DNA of 64,000 bases from Phytoamicus setariae (lineage in GTDB: Bacteria; Pseudomonadota; Alphaproteobacteria; Rhizobiales; Rhizobiaceae). The position numbers were made by a program, and so were the translations under genes. The notes beneath the pieces were generated by a model, which saw only the letters and a program-made list of their open reading frames with translations, did no database searches and was not told the origin of the DNA. The stretch covers positions 1 to 64,000 of the forward strand of contig NZ_JAEQNC010000002.1 in the NCBI RefSeq assembly GCF_016722925.1. The letters run 5' to 3'. Positions 35,446 through 43,832 of the stretch are shown here, piece after piece; the stretch's first letter is position 1, and each line of letters starts with the position of its first letter.

Positions 35446-36225
35446 GTGCGGAGTGCAAATTTCAGGGGGGCGGGATTGGTCTTGGCAATCATGCTGGCCG
35501 TGGCATTTTCATTGCTTGGTGCGGCCGACCTGCAGGCAGGGGAATGCAACGCCTATGCTGTAGAGGTCGCAACTTCGCCGGTGCCGTACCAGTATCCGCA
35601 TGGGCTGGAGAAGGCCGCATTGCTGTTGGCGAAGGTACCCGCCCGGGCAGACACGATACTCATCGGGGATTCGCTAGTGGAATTCTGGCCGAAGGACGTT
35701 GTCATCAGGCAGTTCAAGTCCGAAAGCGTCTGGAACATCGGTGTCGGCGGGGCCGAGACCCAGACAGTGCTCTGGCAGCTCGAGAGAATTGACGCGCCAT
35801 CGGTTGCGCCCAAGCGGCTGCTCGTTCTCATCGGCACCAACAATCTGACGCATGACTATCTGCCGGCCTGCGCCATCGCCGCGGGCATCAAGACTGTCGT
35901 CACGGCGGCGCATGCAAAATGGCCGGCAGCGAGGGTGGATATAATGGGCATTCCGCCACGTGGCGCCGACTTCCGCTTCCGGGATGCCGACCGGCTGTCG
36001 GTCAATGCCGAGATCCGAAACTGGAGCGGGCAATATCCGTTCATGCACTATTTCGAGGTCGATGCCTCGGAAATGACATGCGGCCGGTATGGGGATGCTG
36101 TGGAAGTGGCTGCGGCCGGCGCCGAGGTTGCGACAGGCAGCCGCTGCGAAAACTATGCCGACGATTTCGGCCACTTTCGGCGGCCAGGTTATGACGTGGT
36201 GTTTGCGGCAATGACGAAGCACTGA
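35446..36225 (+). CDS. Secreted SGNH/GDSL-type hydrolase
   Basis: A 259-residue exported hydrolase. Signal peptide to about residue 31 (AVAFSLLGAADLQA). Block I is LIGDSLVEFW with the Ser nucleophile, block III is GTNNLTHDY, and the C-terminal DDFGHF probably supplies Asp and His. All SGNH elements are therefore visible. Substrate may be an acyl or acetyl ester on sugars, but this is inferred. The start is taken as GTG 35446, six bases after a GGGG; TTG 35440 or ATG 35491 are possible. It follows an LtrA-type gene almost without a gap. Confidence 0.78.
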   Translation: MRSANFRGAGLVLAIMLAVAFSLLGAADLQAGECNAYAVEVATSPVPYQYPHGLEKAALLLAKVPARADTILIGDSLVEFWPKDVVIRQFKSESVWNIGVGGAETQTVLWQLERIDAPSVAPKRLLVLIGTNNLTHDYLPACAIAAGIKTVVTAAHAKWPAARVDIMGIPPRGADFRFRDADRLSVNAEIRNWSGQYPFMHYFEVDASEMTCGRYGDAVEVAAAGAEVATGSRCENYADDFGHFRRPGYDVVFAAMTKH

Positions 36226-36240
36226 GGCTTGGTCGAGGGG

Positions 36241-36380
36241 TGCCCCTCACCCCGGAGCAATCGGATTGCTCCAAACCTCTCCCCGTAAGAACGGGGAGTG
36301 GGAATCTGCTCCGAGTTCGCCGCGAGCACCTTCTCCCCGTCCTTACGGGGAGAAGGTGGCGGCAGCCGGATGAGGGGCAA
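36241..36380. repeat. Intergenic palindromic repeat, copy 2 (SGNH-fba gap)
   Basis: Shares its ends and right arm with the copy at 25410-25528: TGCCCCTCACCCC on the left; CCTTCTCCCCGT...ACGGGGAGAAGGTGGCGGCAGCCGGATGAGGGGCA on the right. Inner stems pair CTCTCCCCGT with ACGGGGAG and CTTCTCCCCGT with ACGGGGAGAAG. It separates the SGNH hydrolase gene from the convergent fba gene, where it may serve as a terminator. Confidence 0.8.
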
Positions 36381-36391
36381 GCGAGCCGATG

Positions 36392-37456
36392 TCAGGAAAT
36401 CTTCGGCGCCAGGCTGCCGGACTTGTAGCGCTTGGCCATCTCGGTCAGCGAAACGATCTTGATCTTGTCGGCGTTGCCGGCGGTACCGAAGGCTTCGAAG
36501 CGCTCGATGCACAGCTTCTTCATCGCCGCCATGGCCGGTGCGAGATACTTGCGCGGATCGAATTCCGACGGGTTTTCTGTCAGAACCTTGCGGATCGCGC
36601 CGGTCATCGCCATGCGGTTGTCGGTGTCGATGTTAATCTTGCGCACGCCATGCTTGATGCCGCGCTGGATTTCCTCGACCGGTACGCCCCAGGTCGGCTT
36701 CATCTGGCCGCCGAACTTGTTGATGATTTCCTGAAGTTCTACCGGCACCGAGGACGAGCCGTGCATGACCAGATGGGTATCCGGCAGGCGGCGGTGGATT
36801 TCCTCGATGACGTTCATGGCCAGCACGTCGCCGTCTGGCTTGCGCGAGAACTTGTAGGCGCCGTGGCTGGTGCCCATGGCGACGGCCAAGGCATCGACCT
36901 GGGTGTCGCGGACGAACTGGGCTGCCTGCTCCGGATCGGTCAGCAACTGGTCGTGGCTCAGCACGCCTTCGGCGCCGTGGCCGTCTTCCTGCTCGCCTTC
37001 ACCGGATTCCAGCGAGCCAAGCACGCCGATTTCGCCTTCGACCGAGACGCCGCCCCAATGGGCCATGTCGACCACCCGGCGGGTGATGCCGGCATTGTAG
37101 GCGTAGTCGGCCGGGGTCTTGCCGTCTTCCTTCAGTGAGCCGTCCATCATCACGGAGGTAAAACCGTGCTGCATGGCGGTAGCACAGGTGGCTTCGTTGT
37201 TGCCGTGGTCGAGATGCATACAGATCGGAATGTCCGGATGGACTTCGACCAGCGCGTCGATCAGCTTGGCAAGTACCACATCGTTGGCATAGGCGCGGGC
37301 ACCGCGGCTCGCCTGCAGGATCACCGGTGAACGGGTTGCCGCCGCCGCTTCGAGGATCGACAGACCCTGCTCCATGTTGTTGATGTTGAAAGCCGGAACG
37401 CCATAGCTGTATTCAGCAGCGTGGTCCAGCAGCTGTCTTAGGGTAATGCGTGCCAC
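36392..37456 (-). CDS. fba: Fructose-bisphosphate aldolase, class II
   Basis: A 354-residue zinc-dependent aldolase of glycolysis/gluconeogenesis and the Calvin-type cbbA branch. The HLDHGNN segment carries zinc-binding His residues, [10 protein letters not shown] a metal-binding Glu, and GTSHGAYK and HGSSSVP the phosphate-binding loops. The start is the GTG at 37456, preceded by AAGGAGG, giving the conserved [19 protein letters not shown]. Monocistronic; no other glycolytic gene is adjacent. Confidence 0.93.
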   Translation of the reverse strand: MARITLRQLLDHAAEYSYGVPAFNINNMEQGLSILEAAAATRSPVILQASRGARAYANDVVLAKLIDALVEVHPDIPICMHLDHGNNEATCATAMQHGFTSVMMDGSLKEDGKTPADYAYNAGITRRVVDMAHWGGVSVEGEIGVLGSLESGEGEQEDGHGAEGVLSHDQLLTDPEQAAQFVRDTQVDALAVAMGTSHGAYKFSRKPDGDVLAMNVIEEIHRRLPDTHLVMHGSSSVPVELQEIINKFGGQMKPTWGVPVEEIQRGIKHGVRKINIDTDNRMAMTGAIRKVLTENPSEFDPRKYLAPAMAAMKKLCIERFEAFGTAGNADKIKIVSLTEMAKRYKSGSLAPKIS

Positions 37457-37950
37457 GAAAAATCCTCCTTCGATAGATAGTGCCAGCGACAGTGCGAACT
37501 TCAAGGCCTTTTTTCGCGCTCACGACGATTTGAAAAGGCTTTAAACTTCCTAAAAATATTTAGGTCTGGGTCTAGGTGCAGTGCAGGGCAGGGAAAGTCA
37601 AGGTTACCTTAGCACCCATTTCGACATTCCGGACCCACGATAAATCCAATCCCATTCCATACTGCCAGAGCCGCCAGTAGTTTAAATCGATTGTATGTAA
37701 GGTTCTCTGCATAGACCATCGGGAACCGCAAAATTGAAACGTTTTAAGTCGCCAATGCCGACGAATTAACCAGTCCGCGAAAAAGTCATTTATCCCCAGC
37801 CGGCGATGTTGCTTGGGGATGCGGGCGCCCACGAGGCTCAGTGCATGACGGGCCGCTGGATTTGAGTATCTCAAAAAATCGATAGGGGGCTTCCTATTTC
37901 GCTTGATGTCAATTATATGATAGCTGCCTAACTATATAGGATCTTATTAA
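37457..37950. other. 494-base intergenic region between fba and the MarR gene
   Basis: Lower in GC than its surroundings, especially at 37500-37580 and 37870-37950. It holds the fba promoter side, a palindrome before the MarR start (separate entry) and a 100-codon minus-strand frame (37572-37874) that I do not accept as a gene. No other recognisable element is seen. Confidence 0.4.
37920..37935. promoter_or_regulatory. Possible MarR operator upstream of the emrBA operon
   Basis: ATAGCTGCCTAACTAT is a 16-base imperfect palindrome with arms ATAGcT and AaCTAT, located 16 bases upstream of the GTG start of the MarR gene in AT-rich sequence. Position and size suit autorepression by MarR; this is inferred. 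Confidence 0.45.
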
Positions 37951-38382
37951 GTGTCAGCCCCGCCGTCGCTATTCGAGGAAATGAACAATGTTACCCGCAA
38001 GGCGCGGACATTGTTCGACAATCATGTCAAGGAAAAGGGACTGACCTTGGCGCGGGCCCGGATTCTTCGTCTTCTGGCAAATTCCAATGCCGGGGCCACG
38101 CAGCGCACGCTGGCCCATGAACTCGAAATCGAGGGTCCGACGCTGGTGCGTGTGCTCGACAATCTGGAAGCGCAGGGCTGCATCGAGCGCCTCGCAGTCG
38201 CGACCGACCGTCGCGCAAAGCAGATCGTGCTGACCGAGGAAGGCATCCGGCAGGCCGCCGAGGTAGAGGGAATCGTCGAGCATTTCCGGGCGGCCATCCA
38301 GGGCGACATCGCGCCCGATGATCTGCAGGTTGTGCTCCGGGTCATCGCCCAGATGAACCGGAATCTGGAGTTGCTTCAGTGA
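37951..38382 (+). CDS. MarR-family transcriptional regulator
   Basis: A 143-residue winged-helix regulator. The DNA-binding core is LARARILRLLANSNAGATQRTLAHELEIEGPTLVRVLDNLEAQGCIERLAVATDRRAKQIVLTEEG. The wing with DRRAK is diagnostic. Starts at a GTG and its stop overlaps the emrB start (GTGA). By position it is the local repressor of the EmrB/EmrA efflux pair; the ligand is unknown. Confidence 0.9.
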   Translation: MSAPPSLFEEMNNVTRKARTLFDNHVKEKGLTLARARILRLLANSNAGATQRTLAHELEIEGPTLVRVLDNLEAQGCIERLAVATDRRAKQIVLTEEGIRQAAEVEGIVEHFRAAIQGDIAPDDLQVVLRVIAQMNRNLELLQ

Positions 38383-40139
38383 GCGGCACGGTCCTCAAGG
38401 CCTCGACTGAACCGGAAGACCAGGCGGCAACGCCCGAGGTCGATGAAGCCGCGCATCCGGGCGCGGCTTTGCCCGTTGCTGGCGGGGCGGCCATCGATCA
38501 GCCCGTATCCGATGCCGAATCTGTTCCGGAGCCGGCCAAGCCTGCACCTGCCGCAGCGCCGGCGCCCATCCCCCTGTCGCGCTCGGTTGTCTGCATTCTT
38601 GCAGCTGTCTTCCTCAGCCTCTCTCAAGGCCTGGGGATGAATTTCATCGCCGCCAACATTCTGCAGATCCAGGGCTCTTTCGGCGCCACCACCAACGAGG
38701 CGACATGGTTGCTCGCCGCCTACATGGTGCCCAACGCAAGCCTCTCGCTGATCATGGTCAAGGTGCGCAACCAGTACGGTTTGCGCAGCTTCGCCGAAAT
38801 CGGCATTCTGGTGTTCGTGGCGATTTCGATTGTCCACCTCTTCGTCGATGACTTCAATACCGCGCTGGTGCTGCGCTTCTTCGCCGGGGCCGCCGCTTCG
38901 CCGATGTCTTCGCTCGGCTTCCTCTACATGCTGGAAGCTTTTCCGCTCGCCAGGAAGATGAACTGGGGCCTGTGCGCCTCGCTCGCCAATATAGCCATTG
39001 CCGCGCCGCTCGCCCGCATCCTTTCGCCGACGCTGCTCGATATCGGCGGCTGGCACGCGATGTACATGTTCGAAGTCGCGCTGGCCCTGATTGCCTTTGC
39101 TTTCGTCTATCTCGTCAAGCTGACGCCGATGCCGCGTGCCAAGGTTATCGGCGTGATGGATATCGTCAGTTATCTCTTCATCGGTGCGGGATTTGGCTGC
39201 CTTGCGATCGTGCTGACACTCGGCCGTCTCTACTGGTGGACGGAAGCGCCCTGGCTGGGCGAGTTGCTGGTTGCCTCGATCGTGGCGCTCACCGCCGCGG
39301 CCGTCATCGAGCTGAACCGCAAATCGCCGCTGCTCGATATCCGCTGGATCACGTCGCGCGAAATCCTGCATCTCACCGGGGTGCTGCTGATCTTCCGCGT
39401 CGCCCTGACCGCCCAGACCTCAGGATCGACCGGTTTTTCTCAGGTTCTCGGCTTGGCTCCCGAGACCGCGCAATGGATGTGGGTTGCCGTGCTCGCCGTG
39501 TCGATCATTGCAGGGCTCGGCTGTGCCTTCCTGATGCAGCCGGGTAGGGAGCCCCTGCTGCATATTATTGCGCTGGTGCTGATCGCTGCCGGCTCCTACA
39601 TGGATGCATTCGCGACCAACCTGACACGGCCCGACCAGATGATCGTGAGCCAGATGCTGATCGCGGCAGGCGGGGCCTTCTTCCTGCCGCCAGCGCTCAG
39701 GCTCGGCCTGATGTCGGCGCTGAAGAACGGTCCCAACTACATTCTCAGCTTCATCGTCATCTTCCTGTTTACCCAAAGTCTGGGCGGACTGCTGGGATCA
39801 GCGCTGCTCGGCTCGTTCGTGACGTTGCGAGAGAAGTTTCATTCGAGCTATCTCGTGGAACAGCTTCCGTTTACCGACCCGTTGGTCGCAAGCCGCGTGA
39901 GCCAGCTCGGCGGCGCCTATGGAAGGGTGCTGACCGACAAGGCGCTGCAGAACGCCGAAGGCGTCCAGCTGCTCGGCCAGCTCGCGACTCGGGAGGCCAA
40001 CATCCTCGCCTACAACGATCTCTACTATCTGACGTTCATCATCTGTGTCGCCGCGCTCGCGGCACTGCTGATCCACGTTCTGTATGACGCGCTGAAGGCG
40101 CGCCTTCAGCCCAACCCCGCGACCGCAGCGCAATCTTGA
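38379..40139 (+). CDS. emrB: Multidrug efflux MFS transporter, DHA2/EmrB type
   Basis: A 586-residue inner-membrane proton-drug antiporter with about 14 membrane segments after a Pro/Ala-rich cytoplasmic N terminus of some 60 residues. The motifs LSQGLGMNFIAANILQIQGSFGAT and TWLLAAYMVPNASLS fit the DHA2 family. Translational overlap with the MarR gene (GTG start) and 16 bases to the emrA-like gene make an operon. Expected to work with the adaptor EmrA and an outer-membrane TolC. Confidence 0.9.
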   Translation: MSGTVLKASTEPEDQAATPEVDEAAHPGAALPVAGGAAIDQPVSDAESVPEPAKPAPAAAPAPIPLSRSVVCILAAVFLSLSQGLGMNFIAANILQIQGSFGATTNEATWLLAAYMVPNASLSLIMVKVRNQYGLRSFAEIGILVFVAISIVHLFVDDFNTALVLRFFAGAAASPMSSLGFLYMLEAFPLARKMNWGLCASLANIAIAAPLARILSPTLLDIGGWHAMYMFEVALALIAFAFVYLVKLTPMPRAKVIGVMDIVSYLFIGAGFGCLAIVLTLGRLYWWTEAPWLGELLVASIVALTAAAVIELNRKSPLLDIRWITSREILHLTGVLLIFRVALTAQTSGSTGFSQVLGLAPETAQWMWVAVLAVSIIAGLGCAFLMQPGREPLLHIIALVLIAAGSYMDAFATNLTRPDQMIVSQMLIAAGGAFFLPPALRLGLMSALKNGPNYILSFIVIFLFTQSLGGLLGSALLGSFVTLREKFHSSYLVEQLPFTDPLVASRVSQLGGAYGRVLTDKALQNAEGVQLLGQLATREANILAYNDLYYLTFIICVAALAALLIHVLYDALKARLQPNPATAAQS

Positions 40140-40155
40140 GTATCAGGTAATTGAA

Positions 40156-41199
40156 ATGTCCAGTTTTGTTCGCCACACAGCAACCGCGCTTGCCATCCTC
40201 GTTGGTATCGCCGGCGTCGCCCTCGTTCTCTATGCCTGGCAGCTGCCGCCCTTTCACGGCACGGTCGAGACGACCGAGAATGCCTATGTGAAGGGGCAAC
40301 TGACGATCGTCGCTCCGCAGCTCGCCGGCTACATCGCCGACGTGCCGGTCAAGGATTATGACAAGGTCAGCAAGGGTGACGTGCTTGTCAGGATCGATGA
40401 CCGCATCTATCGCCAGAAAGTCAAGCAGGCCGAAGCAACGCTCCACTCGAACAAGGCGCAGGTCGCGGCGCTCGAACAAAAGCGCATGTCCGGTCGGGCA
40501 CGCCTGAATGCGGCCAAGGCGGGCGTCGAAGGTGCGGCAACGACATTGAAAACGGCGCAAGCCAATTTCGACCGCAACCAGTCACTCGCCCAGCGCGGCA
40601 TCGTCGCCACGAGCTCCTTCGAGCAGGCTGCCAGCACCCTGGAGCAGGCACGTGCATCGCTGGCGCAAGCCCAGGCGAATGTTGAGGTCGCCGAGCAGGA
40701 TCTCGCTTCGATCGAGGTTTCGCGCCAGAGCCACGAGGCGGCCGTCGATGGTGCCGAGGCCGCCCTGCAGCTGGCCGAGATCGATCTGAGCAACACCACC
40801 ATCGTCGCACCTGCGGATGGACGTCTTGGCGAGGTCGGTGCCCGCGTCGGCGCCTATGTCACCGCTGGCACGCAGTTGATGGCGGTCGTGCCGGAAAAGA
40901 TCTGGGTTGCGGCCAACTTCAAGGAAACCCAGCTTGCCGGCATGAAAGTCGGCCAGAAGGTCACCTTCACGGTCGATGCGCTGAACCACGAGAGGTTCAC
41001 GGGAAGGATCGAAAGCTTCTCGCCAGCTGCCGGCAGCGAATTCTCGGTGCTGAAGGCCGACAATGCCACCGGCAATTTCACCAAGATCGCCCAGCGCTTG
41101 CCGGTCCGCATTGCTATCGACCCGGGCCAGACCGTCGCCGAGCGCTTGGCTCCAGGCATGTCAGTGATCGTTCAGATCGACACTGCAGCGAAGGGGTAG
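40156..41199 (+). CDS. emrA: Multidrug efflux periplasmic adaptor, EmrA type (HlyD family)
   Basis: A 347-residue membrane-fusion protein. One membrane segment at about residues 10-30, then a lipoyl half (VETTENAYVKGQLTIVAPQLAGYI, typical EmrA), a helical hairpin rich in Ala/Gln (about 85-205), and the second half ATIVAPADGRLGEVG...VPEKIWVAANFKETQL. Downstream partner of the emrB-like gene. Connects the pump to TolC. Confidence 0.9.
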   Translation: MSSFVRHTATALAILVGIAGVALVLYAWQLPPFHGTVETTENAYVKGQLTIVAPQLAGYIADVPVKDYDKVSKGDVLVRIDDRIYRQKVKQAEATLHSNKAQVAALEQKRMSGRARLNAAKAGVEGAATTLKTAQANFDRNQSLAQRGIVATSSFEQAASTLEQARASLAQAQANVEVAEQDLASIEVSRQSHEAAVDGAEAALQLAEIDLSNTTIVAPADGRLGEVGARVGAYVTAGTQLMAVVPEKIWVAANFKETQLAGMKVGQKVTFTVDALNHERFTGRIESFSPAAGSEFSVLKADNATGNFTKIAQRLPVRIAIDPGQTVAERLAPGMSVIVQIDTAAKG

Positions 41200-41392
41200 C
41201 GTTTTTTGCCCGTGTCGAAGGGCGGCCTGGGGGTCGGTTCAGCCAACCACTTTCGTCCTTCATGCCCTGCTGGTTAAAATATGACTGCAAAAGGAAGCTT
41301 TCACGCAATCGTGATGTCGGGTTGAACTGACAGGCCTGCGACATTCTGCCATAGGATTCGCATCCTAACACCACCTGACCCATGGAGAAGTC

Positions 41393-41788
41393 ATGAACGT
41401 TTTCGACCGGTTGAGCCCTTACTCGCCGCACATCCTCAGCATCGTCCGGATCGTTGCCGGCCTGATCTTTCTGGCGCATGGCACTGCCAAGCTCCTCGGG
41501 TTCCCCGCTTCGGATATGAATCCTCCGGCCGGTAGCTTGCCGTGGATTGCCGGCGTCATCGAACTGGTCTTCGGCGCGCTGATCGCAATCGGCCTCTTCA
41601 CCCGTCCGGCCGCCTTCGTTGCTTCCGGCATGTGCGCGTTTGCCTATTTCATCGCGCACGCGCCGCAGAACTTCTTCCCGGTTCTGAATGGTGGCGACGC
41701 CGCGATCCTTTATTGCTTCTTCTTCCTCTACCTCGTCTTCGCAGGCGCAGGTCCGCTCAGCCTCGACGCCACGCGCGGCAAGGCCTGA
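41393..41788 (+). CDS. DoxX-family membrane protein
   Basis: A 131-residue inner-membrane protein with four membrane segments. SIVRIVAGLIFLAHGTAKL and GVIELVFGALIAIGLFTRPAAFV are typical of DoxX/YphA-type proteins, thought to associate with membrane redox systems; DoxX is named after an archaeal quinol oxidase subunit. GGAGAAG precedes the ATG. Monocistronic. Confidence 0.88.
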   Translation: MNVFDRLSPYSPHILSIVRIVAGLIFLAHGTAKLLGFPASDMNPPAGSLPWIAGVIELVFGALIAIGLFTRPAAFVASGMCAFAYFIAHAPQNFFPVLNGGDAAILYCFFFLYLVFAGAGPLSLDATRGKA

Positions 41789-42021
41789 ACGAGAATTGGC
41801 GGGGCGCGTCCGCGCGCCTCGCCGCACAGAATGCGGTGATCATCTTTGAATGATTGTACCGGAAAGTTTGGTGTGATGAGCGCCAAGGCCTTGAGCATCG
41901 CCCTCGGGAATCCGGTGCGCCAATGGCGAGGCAATGTAGCGCCTCACATCGACTGGCCGAAATCAGGCCCTTTGAAATTCAATCAACATCAGCCTGACAA
42001 GCCAGTCTCGGCAGCGACCGC

Positions 42022-42207
42022 TCACTGCGGACGCTTTGGGTCGGACTCCTTGATGGCTTCCTCGTGATACCAGGCGCTTTCATAAATGACCGGCTCGATC
42101 GGAGCCGTCGGGCCTTTTTCGGCAGCCTTGCCAAGCGCCAGCGTGGCTCGTCCGCCAACGGGAAATTGGTAGATCGTTGCGGAGGGCCTGTTTACACCTG
42201 TAGTCAT
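42022..42207 (-). CDS. gstI: DUF2735 small protein, GstI-like inhibitor of GSII synthesis
   Basis: A 61-residue protein with the DUF2735 pattern (SATIYQFPVGGRA near the N terminus, SAWYHEEAIKES near the C terminus). In Rhizobium leguminosarum the small gene divergently placed upstream of glnII is gstI, whose product lowers glutamine synthetase II synthesis. Position, orientation and size agree with that gene here, so the name is inferred from both family and context. GGGAGTGAGG lies upstream of the ATG. It is separated from glnII by a 518-base regulatory region. Confidence 0.8.
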   Translation of the reverse strand: MTTGVNRPSATIYQFPVGGRATLALGKAAEKGPTAPIEPVIYESAWYHEEAIKESDPKRPQ

Positions 42208-42454
42208 TCCGACCTCACTCCCTCTCCCGTGGGAACTGGATTGCACATTCCGATCATAGCACAGGCACATTAGAAATGCGTGACCTGACTAAAAAAAATC
42301 CATTCTGGCTAAAAAATGTGCAGCATGGACGCTTTTCCTGGTCCGTCGGTCGAGCAGTCGCAATCGGCAGGAAAGATTGTTCTCCGGCGGGAAATCGCTG
42401 ATATCCTGAAATTGGTGTGAAACGAGGCACTTAACCTCCTGTTTGCCCTGATGT

Positions 42455-42481
42455 CTGAAGTGTACTTTTCGGTACGCTCAG
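42455..42481. promoter_or_regulatory. Inverted repeat upstream of the glnII promoter
   Basis: CTGAAGTGTAC and GTACGCTCAG form an imperfect inverted repeat with a 6-base centre, about 130 bases upstream of the sigma-54 promoter of glnII. It may be a protein site or a hairpin. I could not match it to an NtrC consensus with confidence. The remainder of the 42208-42725 gap holds the sigma-54 promoter and no gene. Confidence 0.3.
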
Positions 42482-42611
42482 GCTTTAGGCAAGCGGCTCG
42501 CAAGGTGCTGGAAAACCAGAAAAATCAGGAAGCGGGTGCGGCAGCCTGTCGCATATTTTCATGCTGCGCTGCGAAGTGATTCCTGTGGATGGAATGCCGC
42601 AAGGCCCCGAC

Positions 42612-42628
42612 TTGGCACGGCTCCTGCA
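42612..42628 (+). promoter_or_regulatory. Sigma-54 promoter of glnII
   Basis: TTGGCACGGCTCCTGCA has the -24 GG (42614-42615) and -12 GC (42626-42627) with exactly ten bases between, as required for RpoN. It lies 98 bases before the glnII start. glnII of rhizobia is known to be transcribed from an NtrC-activated RpoN promoter under nitrogen limitation, so this is a well-supported call. Confidence 0.85.
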
Positions 42629-42725
42629 TATCAGGATGCAAGCCGCCTCGTTGGACCTCGGTTCGACAGGGTGGCGTCCTGGGATCTTTTTCCTGCCTCG
42701 CACTGTAACTTATCAGAGGTTCGCA

Positions 42726-43760
42726 ATGACCAAATACAAGCTCGAGTACATTTGGCTCGATGGATATGCCCCGGCGCCTAATCTCCGCGGGAAAACCCAG
42801 ATCAAGGAATTCGCATCCTTCCCGACGCTCGAGCAACTGCCGCTCTGGGGCTTCGATGGCTCTTCGACCAAGCAGGCCGAAGGCCGCAGCTCGGATTGCG
42901 TGCTCAAGCCCGTCGCCATCTATACGGATCCGGCCCGCACCAACGGCGTGCTTGTCATGTGCGAAGTGATGATGCCCGATGGCGTCACGCCGCATGTTTC
43001 CAACACCCGCGCCACCGTACTCGATGATGAAGGCACCTGGTTCGGCTTCGAGCAGGAGTACTTCTTCTACAAGAACGGCCGGCCGCTCGGTTTCCCCGAG
43101 CAGGGCTTTCCCGCTCCGCAGGGCCCATACTACACCGGCGTCGGTTATGCCGCTGTCGGCGATATTGCCCGCCAGATCGTGGAAGAGCATCTCGACCTTT
43201 GCCTCGCTGCCGGCATCAACCATGAAGGCATCAATGCCGAAGTGGCCAAGGGCCAGTGGGAATTCCAGATTTTCGGCAAGGGTTCCAAGAAGGCCGCCGA
43301 CGAAATCTGGATGGCGCGCTACCTCCTGCAGCGCCTGACCGAGAAATACGGCATCGACATCGAGTACCATTGCAAGCCGCTCGGCGACACCGACTGGAAC
43401 GGTTCGGGCATGCATGCCAACTTCTCGACCAAGTTCATGCGCGAAGTCGGCGGCAAGGCCTATTTCGAAGCGCTGATGGCTCAGTTCGAAAAGAACCTGA
43501 TGGATCACATCGCCGTCTACGGCCCGGACAATCACCTGCGTCTGACCGGCAAGCATGAAACTGCACCCTGGAACAAGTTCTCCTGGGGCGTGGCCGACCG
43601 TGGCGCTTCGATCCGCGTTCCGCATTCCTTCGTCAAGAACGACTACAAGGGGTACCTGGAAGACCGCCGCCCGAATTCCCAGGGCGACCCATACCAGATC
43701 GCATCGCAGATCCTGAAGACGATCTCGGAAGTGCCGACCGCCGTGTCGGTTGCCGCCTGA
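42726..43760 (+). CDS. glnII: Glutamine synthetase II (eukaryote-like)
   Basis: A 344-residue glutamine synthetase of the eukaryotic-like GSII type, forming glutamine from glutamate and ammonia. LEYIWLDGYAP at the start, the FGFEQEYFFYK metal site, AGINHEGINAEVAKGQWEFQ, and DWNGSGMHANFSTKFMR are all characteristic. Starts at the ATG after AGAGG. Driven by a sigma-54 promoter; the divergent gstI-like gene may restrict its expression. A 15-base-pair terminator follows. Confidence 0.96.
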   Translation: MTKYKLEYIWLDGYAPAPNLRGKTQIKEFASFPTLEQLPLWGFDGSSTKQAEGRSSDCVLKPVAIYTDPARTNGVLVMCEVMMPDGVTPHVSNTRATVLDDEGTWFGFEQEYFFYKNGRPLGFPEQGFPAPQGPYYTGVGYAAVGDIARQIVEEHLDLCLAAGINHEGINAEVAKGQWEFQIFGKGSKKAADEIWMARYLLQRLTEKYGIDIEYHCKPLGDTDWNGSGMHANFSTKFMREVGGKAYFEALMAQFEKNLMDHIAVYGPDNHLRLTGKHETAPWNKFSWGVADRGASIRVPHSFVKNDYKGYLEDRRPNSQGDPYQIASQILKTISEVPTAVSVAA

Positions 43761-43784
43761 TCTCAGCGGATCTGATCAATGCCA

Positions 43785-43818
43785 GAGGGCGGGAACCCCG
43801 GGGTTCCCGCCCTCTTTT
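43785..43818 (+). terminator. Strong terminator after glnII
   Basis: Fifteen-base perfect arms, 43785-43799 and 43800-43814 (GAGGGCGGGAACCCC and its complement), followed by TTTTT. It lies 24 bases after the glnII stop and also just after the stop of the convergent GH26-like gene. Confidence 0.92.
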
Positions 43819-43832
43819 TGTTTGTTGCCGGT

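Noticed and set aside
33974-35458. 494-codon minus-strand frame over the LtrA-like gene
   Set aside because: The translation is Asp/Gln/His-rich without structure; the plus-strand LtrA family match is clear.
37572-37874. 100-codon minus-strand frame in the fba-marR gap
   Set aside because: No ribosome binding site, Trp/Arg-heavy unlike bacterial proteins, and no known domain.
41846-42067. 73-codon plus-strand frame between doxX and gstI
   Set aside because: It runs into the convergent gstI gene and has no ribosome binding site or domain.
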